NCBI GenBank assembly: GCA_030267565.1
Contig: BRXU01000020.1
Location: 434,001 to 498,000, forward strand
Length of the DNA: 64,000 nucleotides
Direction: 5' to 3'
From: Pleodorina starrii
Lineage: Eukaryota > Chlorophyta > Chlorophyceae > Chlamydomonadales > Volvocaceae
Below the pieces are notes generated by a model. The model searched no databases, was not told the origin of the DNA, and saw only the letters and a program-made list of their open reading frames with translations. Shown here piece after piece: positions 56,424 to 64,000 of the stretch. Every line of letters starts with the position of its first letter. Position 1 is the stretch's first letter. The position numbers were made by a program, and so were the translations under genes.

Positions 56424-59257
56424 ATGGTGGAGCCACCAAGCAACCCGGATCCCCTGGACGGGCATCCCCAGTATGCCAAAATCAAGGATCTCGGAGTAGG
56501 CAGGTTCTTAGGCGTGCACCTTGGATGGCCTTCTGGACCGTTCGGCATGAAGCCTTACCGTGCTGCTTCTCGCACTGGAAACGGCCTTGACTGCAACCAG
56601 GGAGCTTTGGGAGTGTTGCTTTGTACCAACGAAACGAGGGACGCGGCGAGCCGTCGCTGTGCGCTGTCAAGTTCATGCCACGGAGCGGCCCCGGCGTGGA
56701 TGTCAACCTCATACAGCGCGAGATTCAGAGCCATCGCGTCCTCCGCCACCCTCATGTCATCCGTTTCAAACAGTTAGGACTCACCAACAGCCATATTTAC
56801 ATGTGCATGGAGTAAGTTGGCCCACACCGTCTGTCTTACGTAATACCCCTGTCGGCGCTGACTCGGTGCGACCTGTGCTGCCCGCAGGTATGCAGATCAG
56901 GTCGGTGTGGAAGGAGCACCCGCATGAGCGCTGCCTGGCGTGGTGGGGATTGGGAGGCGGCACAAACCATGGGGGGCGTGGGATAAGTTGGCTCCCAGCC
57001 ATCCTTGAGGTTCGTGTGTCGACCTCTCGTGCAAGTCGCTCTCAGCCCCTAGACTGCGGGTCAAAAGTACGGCGCGTACGGCATGTAGAAATTGCTGCCA
57101 AACGCCGCCATGGCAGACAAAGTATTTCTCTCCCGCTTGCTCGCAGGGCGATCTCCTGGGCTTTCTGCGCCGCAAGGGCCCTCTGCCCGAGGCCGATGCA
57201 CGGTGGCTATTCCAGCAGTAAGCGACGCGGCGCGGCGCCCTGATTTGATCTGGGTCGCTGGCGTATCGCCGTTGACAGCCTTGACTGACCGACCCGTGGG
57301 TCTCTGTTTGAACCACGAGCGCCATCCTGCCATCCTGCCCATCGTGCTTTTCTCCTCCTTGTTTGAACCACGAGCGCCATCCTGCCTGTCCGGCTCCTGT
57401 CTCTTGCATGCCCCTTCGTGCCCCCATCGTGCCTTTCTCCTGCGCTCGCGTGTACTCTTTTCCGTTCGTTGTGCCGATTCGTTGTGCCGAACGCCTTGCG
57501 TTGGGCCGGTCTTGGGACGCACGCAGGTTCATCTTTGGGCTTGACTACTGTCACCTGAAGGGGGTGGTCAACCGGGACCTCAAGCCGGAGAACCTGCTGC
57601 TCAAACTGACGCCCGAGGCCAGCAAGAGGCACCGGTGGGTGGGTGTGTGGGTGGGTGCGCGTGTGTGCGTTTGCACTCGCACCCAGGCGCACACATGGTG
57701 CAGACACGGGCGCGTGAAACCCCTCGTACTGTGTTGACCCGTACTGGTTCCGATCCGCACTGGTTGCGACCAACCGCGCACTGCACCGCCCCGCCCCGCA
57801 CCTCCGGGAAGTATTGCCGTGTAAGTACTGTCGAGGCTTGGGTCTGCTTACCAACTCCATCTCCGTTCCCCCTTCACTGCGTTGCGTTTTTGTTTATTGC
57901 CCCTGCGCCGCCTTGCGGGTTGCCGCGCCACGGCCCCAACCGCTCCAAACCCCCTCCCCCTCCCCCCAGGCGGCACCAGCTCCAAGAGCGCGAGCAGCAG
58001 CAGCAGAAGCTTCTGGAGCAAATGCAGCAGCTGCAGCTCCAACAACAACAGCAGGGGGGAAGCGGCGTCGCCACCAGCACCAGCACCAGCGGCCGCGCGG
58101 CGCTGCCCCCTCTGGGCCTGGTGGAGCACCGCACCAGCAACACCTTCAACCTGCACATCAAGATTGCGGATTTCGGGTTGTCCAAGCGGGCGGCGCACTC
58201 GCTGCCAAAGACGCGGGTCGGGACCATAAATTACATGGCGCCCGGTGGGTTCTGGATTTGGGTTTTTGGGGGATTTGGGATTTGGGTTTTGGGATTAGGC
58301 TTCGGAAGTTGGTTGCGGACTTTGATTGGGGCTGGTTCAGGTTGGTTGGGGCTGGTTCAGCCCCCCGGGGCGCGCTTGGGACGTGCGCCGGACGACGTGG
58401 ACACATTGCCTTCATACCTCTTAACCGCCCCATCTCGCGTTTCTCGCCCCGCCCCTCGCCCCGCCCCTCGCCCCGCCCCGCCCCGCCCCTCGCCACGATG
58501 CACGCAGAGGTGCTCCTCGCAGGCCCTACACAGCGGTACGACGGCCACAAGGCCGACATCTGGTCGGCGGGTGTCGTACTGTACGCCATGCTGTTCTCCC
58601 GGGTTCCCTTCGAGGTCATGCAGGAGCCGCAGCAACCGGGCCAGGGCCAGCAGGGTGCAGGAGCGGGAGGCGGTGCCGCGCGCGACCGCGCCGCCACCAT
58701 CCAGCGGATTCTGGAGGGCGACTGGTGCGTGCCGCCGGGCATGACCGTGTCACCGCAGTGCCTGCACTTGCTCACTCAGATGCTCGTCCCGGATCCCAAC
58801 CGCCGGATCAGCATGGCGGAGATCATGGAGCACCCGTGGTTTCGGAGCGGCCTCCCGGCCGCCGCGCTGACCATGAACACGGCGCTGGTGCGGCAGCAGA
58901 CGGCGCAGGGCGCGGCGGCGGGTGATCAGACGGAGGCGGAGATCGATGAGCTGCTGGAGGAGCTGCGACGTCAGGCGGAGACCGACGCCAGCGCGGCGGT
59001 GGCGGCGGCGCTGGCGGCGGCGGCGTCGCAGAGCCGCAGCAGCGACGACGCGGCGGCGGCGGAGGAGCGGCGGGCGTTTGAGGTTCGGGGGGTCGAGGAG
59101 TACGACGAGGAGGACGAGCAGCCGGCGCCGCCGGCGGCGGCGCGCAGGGTGGCGGCGCCGACGGCGGGGATGGCGAGGCTGGGGCGGCTTTCACCGGCCG
59201 GTGCCGACGCCGCGGCGGCGGGGCAAGTCCCGAAGTCGGCGCCGCCGCTCCAGCTGC

Positions 59258-59288
<31 letters not shown>

Positions 59289-59526
59289 GGGTCCGCAGGC
59301 AGCGGCACCCGGTCCGAACGCCTTCCTCGCTCGCTTGGCGCATCTAGGTCCCGGTGACGTCGCCGCCGCCAGCTCCGGCGGCCGTGGCCCCGCCTTGTAC
59401 GGCGGTGATGGCGGCGGCGGCGGCGGCGGTGGGACCCCGCTGGCGGTGGGCAGCTCTGCCTCCCGGAGGGCTGAGGCGCTGGAAGCCATCGACTGCGTCG
59501 ACCTCGTCGCCGGCAGGCGCCGCTGA
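56424..59526 (+). CDS. SNRK2: SnRK2-like serine/threonine protein kinase (7 exons, 590 aa)
   Basis: Exons 56424-56499, 56601-56811, 56888-56900, 57147-57217, 57527-57634, 57970-58244 and 58508-59526 join in frame. The kinase domain covers about residues 19-330: Gly loop DLGVGSFGSV (built across a GC-AG intron), K49 in CAVKFM, E66 in IQREIQ, D141 in VVNRDLKPEN, D227 in ADFGLS, YMAPE at 248-252 and DIWSAGVVLYAML. REIQSHRVLRHPHVIRF and, at the end, HPWFRSGLPAAAL fit the SnRK2 group, which signals osmotic and nutrient stress in plants and algae. Oddities: the HRD histidine is Asn139; about 75 residues rich in Gln are inserted between the catalytic loop and DFG (about 150-222); exon 3 is only 13 nt. 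The C-terminal 240 residues are acidic then Ala/Gly-rich, without a clear known domain. It should be active because the catalytic residues are kept. Confidence 0.85.
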
Positions 59527-62500
59527 AACAGTACGGCACTCACATGTGGCGACCGTCGTACAGCGGGCTCACAGCATATGCCCAAGCGGGGCAGCCGCCG
59601 GTGCCCGCCCGGCGTCGCTCCGCTGGCACTTTGCAGTACCGCCGCTGTCGCCCGGGGGTGCATGCACTGCATGGCCGGCGGGCGGGCTGTGTAGCCGGGT
59701 CGGGCGGGTGCCCGATGCAGCGGTGGCGTTCACGTCGTTGTTTTTGTTGTTGTTGTTGTTATTGTTGTTGCTGGCCCTATCCCGGGAGGAGGGCACAAGC
59801 ATTGCAGGCTGTGTTCATGCGTGTGCTGCGTCAGCCGGATCGGAATCAGGACGCCGCGCGGGTCGGTCGAGTTGGCTCGGCATTGCGGAAAGGGGCGGGG
59901 CAGCAGAGGGCGGTGGCCGGCAAGCAGCGGTGGCAAGCAGCGGTGGTTGTGCGCGGGTCTGGCTTGGTAGCAGCTTTCGTACATGGGCCATGTGCAGCGC
60001 GGCGCAGGGCGGCGCAGAGGAGCGCTGCGCGTGATTTCTTTTGTCCGTGTGCCTCCATCCATTCATCCATCCGAGGTGGAAAAGTACGGATGTATCCGGC
60101 GGCAGCAGCGGCAGCAGCGGTAGCGGCGGCGGCGGCGGCGGCACCGCGGCAGAGGCCGACGGAGGGGGCGCTTTGCCTGGAGGGAGGGAGAGAGCGCGCG
60201 TGCTGCCGTTTAATGTCACGCGCGCGGCGGGAGTCTTTGTGCGAGTCTTTGAAGTATCATACAGCACCTGCATTTGTGACTGCATGGCTTAAGAGGCGGG
60301 CGGGGCGGGGCCTAATTGAGGTTCTGGCGGGATGTGGCGGCCAGGGGGATTGCGGGTGGCAGCTGGCTGCTGGCATGCAAGGGGAGGCCGTTGGGGAGTT
60401 GGTAGGCAGACGCAGCAGGATACGGTACGAGCTTATTAACGCTTCCTCAACGGGAATCCGCATAGAAGTCTGTTTGTTGGGGGGCTCTCATTACATCAGT
60501 CGAGAAAATAAAGCCGAAAAATAAAGCCGTCCAAGGCCGCGTGCAGCTGCGGCTGCACGCTGTAGCAGAGCCCGCTTCAGAGAGTGTCGTACATCAGTAC
60601 GGCGGGCGGTGTACGGCGTCATCATCCGCGGCTGCTCCAGCCCGGTGCCGTTACGCGCCATGTAGGATATGACTGAAGGTGTCACGGACGTTGTGTGCCA
60701 TCGTGACGCATAAGAGGGTGCCAAGTGCCGTATGTGCACATGAGGCAAGCTTTGTACGGCACGATACGGCAAGGCGCAGCCCGGTTCGGGTTAGACACTG
60801 AATCTGTCGTGTTTTGTCATGTGATGCTGTCTGTATACTGATGCGACAAGGCGGGCGCATGTGTGTGGACGCTGTGCTTCGGTGTTACGTGTGGGTTTGG
60901 ACGCCTGGGGACGCCTGGGGAGAAGTCAAGGCAGGGCAAGCTCACATGCCAGGTCACTGGCCTAGACCCGCCTTTGTATGTGCGTGATATTGGCTGTCTC
61001 CAGGATCTGAGAGAGAGCGAGAGAGGAAGGGTGTATGTGTGTGTTAAGAGAGGAGTTGATTGCACATAGGTTTTGGGACGCTGTTTTGGGACCCGCCCCC
61101 CCCCCCACACACACACACCTGGCGTGCAGACGCATCGCACAGGCCTAGCGCAGCGAAATGCCGCGCAGCAGCGCAGTGCAGCAAAGCACGGAGCAGCACG
61201 ATTCTAACGACGCTGTTTGACCCATGGGTCTTTGCGCGTCCAAAGCGTGGAACCGCATTTGGGGAATGCGCAGGGCAGGGTGTTACTGGGGTGTGACGGC
61301 AACCGGCCGGGGCCCACGTGAGAGGCAGATGCCGACGCGCGCAATGGCTGTTTCAGAAGGCAGGAATTGTGTCAAAGCTGCGGCGAGTAGGGAGCGTGGC
61401 TGGATGCGTGGCCGGGGCGGCTGAGGTGGTTTTTCTGGATTGAGTCCTGCCTCTTCTAACTTCTTCCGGTCGAGTTGGTTGCAAACTTGCGATGCGTACC
61501 GTATTTAGACTGCTGGTGTGTGCTGCCGCCGCCCCCGCCCTGGCCACCGCCCAAAAAGAACCAATCGGCGGGGCGGGGCGGGGGGGGGCACAGCACCACA
61601 CTAGGCACCTCATGCCTTCGAGCAGTCCCCCCTCCTCCTCCTCCCCCTCCTCTCCTCATTCGTTCCTCGACATGAAGACAAGGCGCGCACACAACCCTTC
61701 AGCGAATCCGGAGGCTTCTGTGTGACAACCCTAAGACACACACACAAGAAAACCCACACGCAGAGGAGTGGAGGGAGCACGGACAGCACCAGGGGGCGAC
61801 GAGCCGACAGTCAAGGTTGCCGGTAACAAGGAAAGGGCGGAACAAGGAATTACGGTAGCCCTTGCCAACGCCCACTATCGCCCGATGATGACTTGGAAAT
61901 CAGCTCGCGTGCAATCACAGCAGCATACCCACGCATACGCATACGGTTAAACGCACACACACACGCAAGAATGGATTAACCGCTTTACAGTGGACCCCCC
62001 CAAAAAAGTAAGGGCCACAGGTGTACGCAATGATGACGCGGTCGGTCGCAGTGTCGCAGCTCGTCCAGTCCAGTACAATCCAGTACAGTCCCGTACTGTC
62101 CAGCACAGTCAAATCCCTGCTATACGGTCACGGTCATGAGGTAACGGAAAACACACCGGGTCGTGCACGCCTTCCCCCTCACCCACCCACACACACCCAC
62201 GCCTTTCCCCCTCACCTACGCCTTCCCCCTCACCCACCCTTCCCCCTCACCCACGCCTCCCCCTCATCCCCCCCCCCAACACACTCTCTCCTCTTGAGAG
62301 CGAGAAACCCACTGCACCGGGGCATCGTTCCCCGTCCCGTAAGAATCAAAAACGGTCGCGCGCGTGCGCGCGCGTCCGCGTCCGCGTGTGTGTGTGCGCG
62401 CGTGTGTTTGTGCGCGTGTGCGTGTGGCATACGCACCTTTGTGCGCGCGTGTGCGCGTGTGGACATGCCATCAGCCCGTCAGGAGCTCTTTGACGCGAGC

Positions 62501-62764
62501 GCGCTCTCGGGCACGATGACAGTACACGACCCTAAACCCTCCCCCTCCCCAACCACCCCCAAAACCACCACCACGCCTACACGACGGCCGCCGCCGGGTG
62601 CGGCCCCCGGAACCGAACCGGCGGAATGCCCGCCAGCCCGCCTGCCCGATCGGAAGCGCCCGCCCCGCCCGCCCGCCCGCCCGCTGGTCCCGAGTGCCCC
62701 GGGGCTGCCGGGGCCCCCCGGGGCAGCCCCGGGGCTGCCGGGGCTTCGTATGAGCTCCCGGAGC
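59527..62764. other. Intergenic region, no gene supported
   Basis: Only short or low-complexity ORFs are present. Two AATAAA motifs at 60507-60512 and 60520-60525 are possible polyadenylation signals but lie about 1 kb beyond the kinase stop. Poly-C then (CA)n runs occur near 61090-61120. About 62165-62280 is a C-rich stretch of cacccac/ccttccccctc units. A GT/GC-rich run follows near 62355-62465. Confidence 0.5.
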
Positions 62765-62774
62765 TCATACGAAG
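62744..62774. repeat. Perfect 15-bp inverted repeat with a 1-nt centre, over a stop codon
   Basis: cttcgtatgagctcc, one C, then its exact complement. The stop codon of the minus-strand coiled-coil gene (62765-62767) lies inside the right arm. A second GC-rich near-palindrome of ggggctgccgggg units (about 62697-62743) adjoins it. Confidence 0.92.
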
Positions 62775-63487
62775 ATGGAGTGCTCCCGCAATGTGCGGCG
62801 GAGCCGCGCCACCTCCTCGCCCAGCACCACTTTGCGGCCGTCTGTCTGGAAGTGAGCTTCCTCCTCCTCCTGAAGCTGTGGGGGTGGAGGGTGGAGGGGT
62901 GGGGGGTACCGGTATTAAAAGAGATATACCGCAGTGAGGGGACGGAGACGGCGTAACGGGGCGGGAGAGCGGGAAGGCCTGGCGGTAGGCGACGGTGGTG
63001 CGCCTGGGTGTGGGCGTGGGCTTGGGGCTCGGGTGTGCGAGGGGCGTAGGGAGCGTGGGCAGATGAAGGAGAGGCGAGGTGAGGCGAGACCAGGCGAGGC
63101 GGCGGTGCCCCTCTCTCTCCCCTGCCGCTCGCCTCCTCAACAACAAGTTGAGAGTCCCACACAGCCGGACCTTACCACTCCGGCCCCCTCTGTGGCCCTG
63201 CCTGCCCGCCCGCCTGCCTGCCCGCTCGCCTCCTCAACGACACTCACTCCCCCAACCCCCCTTTTGCCGCCTACGTCCCTCCGCTGCGGTGTCGTTTTTT
63301 ATTACCCCCTCCCCCTTCTGCCGCTGCCGCTGCTACTGCCCTTGCAGCTGCCCTTGCCAACGATTGTATTGTACCGGTATATCACAATGATTGTCATTTT
63401 CGCCATGATGTGGCCCATTCGTACCTTTTGCGCGAGGCTGTTGGCCTCTCTCACCGCCGCGTCTCTCTCCTGGGTCAAGTCCGCCAC
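62765..63487 (-). CDS. Coiled-coil protein, last two exons (partial gene)
   Basis: Exon 63487-63425 and final exon 62869-62765 join in phase 0. They read VADLTQERDAAVREANSLAQK, then EEEEAHFQTDGRKVVLGEE, VARLRRTLREHSIFV and a TGA. Heptad-like spacing of Leu, Val and Ala with many Glu and Arg residues indicates a coiled coil. The start of the upstream exon is uncertain; its open frame continues to about 63527 (NYGNQLSGQ). The rest of the gene should lie right of 63530, probably outside the window. The family is not recognised; cytoskeletal or ciliary coiled-coil proteins are possible, but this is only a guess. Confidence 0.55.
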
Positions 63488-63529
63488 CTGCCCCGACAGT
63501 TGGTTACCGTAGTTATCAGTGATCATCGC

Positions 63530-64000
63530 GCATAAATAATTAATTATTTGGCAGAATGTGCAATAACGCGCAAAATAAAATAATTGCCCCGGGGCCTGCG
63601 CGTTATTTTTATAAACCCCGCGGAGCCCCTTCCTCCTTCCTAACTCTGTCGTACCCGCGTTTGAGGGGGTCTGAACGGGGGAAATGGGGTTTCCGTGCTC
63701 TTTTCATAGCCAGAATTAGCATTCTGGCCATCGCTAGATGAGTTTGGGAGTCTCTGAATGCTTGATGGAGCTCATAGTCAGCCTGGAAGGGACGCGTGCG
63801 CGTTATGAAAAAATAATTCCTTACAGTGCTGCGCGTTAAAATAAAATAATTCCAAAGTTCTCAGCTGCGCGATGATTAGAAAGAGCTACGGTAATGCGGT
63901 ATTGCAGGTCCCGCATCTTCGGCTTTACGGCGAGCTGGGGGGGGGTGGAGGCGGGGGTGGGGGGTGGAAGCGGGGGTGGGGGGTGGAAGCGGGGGTGGGG
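63530..64000. other. Probable intron of the coiled-coil gene, with repeated motif
   Basis: No coding sense was seen on either strand. The block gcgc(g)aaaataaaataatt occurs near 63570 and again, diverged, near 63830, suggesting a small repeated element. The window ends in ggggtggaagcggg units (about 63945-64000). Confidence 0.4.

Overview
The window looks like nuclear DNA of a green alga, most probably a chlamydomonadalean. The genes are split into many short exons, exons are GC-rich, introns are loaded with micro- and minisatellites, and there is an interstitial stretch of three CCCTAAAA units (18648-18669), the Chlamydomonas-type telomere repeat. No bacterial-style operons, rRNA, CRISPR array or convincing tRNA gene was seen. 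Exon models were built by hand from reading frame, splice sites and family similarity. Every joined exon set given below keeps its reading frame, but none is backed by transcripts.

Region 1 (1-22 kb). Three tandem copies of a module encoding a RanBPM-type SPRY domain plus a small Mind-bomb-repeat-like domain: unit A (500-5217, frame intact), unit B (5768-8167, internally deleted) and unit C (19319-21951, frame intact, ends in a stop). A family of about 215-bp repeats borders or invades the units, and a SINE with perfect 12-bp target duplications sits in unit A. Between B and C lie an 8-kb 5'-truncated, frameshifted LINE (8997-17062, minus strand), long (ATT)n tracts and a 1.2-kb near-perfect palindrome (17385-18593).

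Region 2 (22-25.7 kb) holds no gene that I can support, only GC-rich minisatellite and loose ACGGGG-type repeats.

Region 3 (25.7-38 kb, minus strand) is the most striking locus. Eighteen exons join in frame from an ATG at 38010 to a stop at 25701. They encode about 922 residues: a tyrosinase with all six copper-binding histidines, then an Ala-rich linker, a matrixin propeptide-like segment and a matrixin metalloprotease fold whose zinc/catalytic motif is destroyed. An intron of this gene carries a chromovirus (Ty3/gypsy) remnant with its 3' LTR.

Region 4 (41.5-59.5 kb) is gene-dense. It contains the PP2A scaffold A subunit (minus, 9 exons, 584 aa); head-to-head with it, a NIP30/FAM192A-family protein (plus, 8 exons, 313 aa); then a FAM185A-like DUF4097 beta-solenoid protein (plus, 8 exons, 636 aa) with a short LINE copy in an intron; then an SnRK2-like kinase (plus, 7 exons, 590 aa). 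The right edge (62765-63487, minus) holds the last two exons of a coiled-coil protein.

Across the gene models, five of roughly 57 introns appear to start with GC rather than GT, and two microexons (24 and 13 nt) are needed to keep frame. The genes are functionally unrelated housekeeping and signalling genes apart from the tyrosinase-matrixin fusion and the SPRY module cluster.
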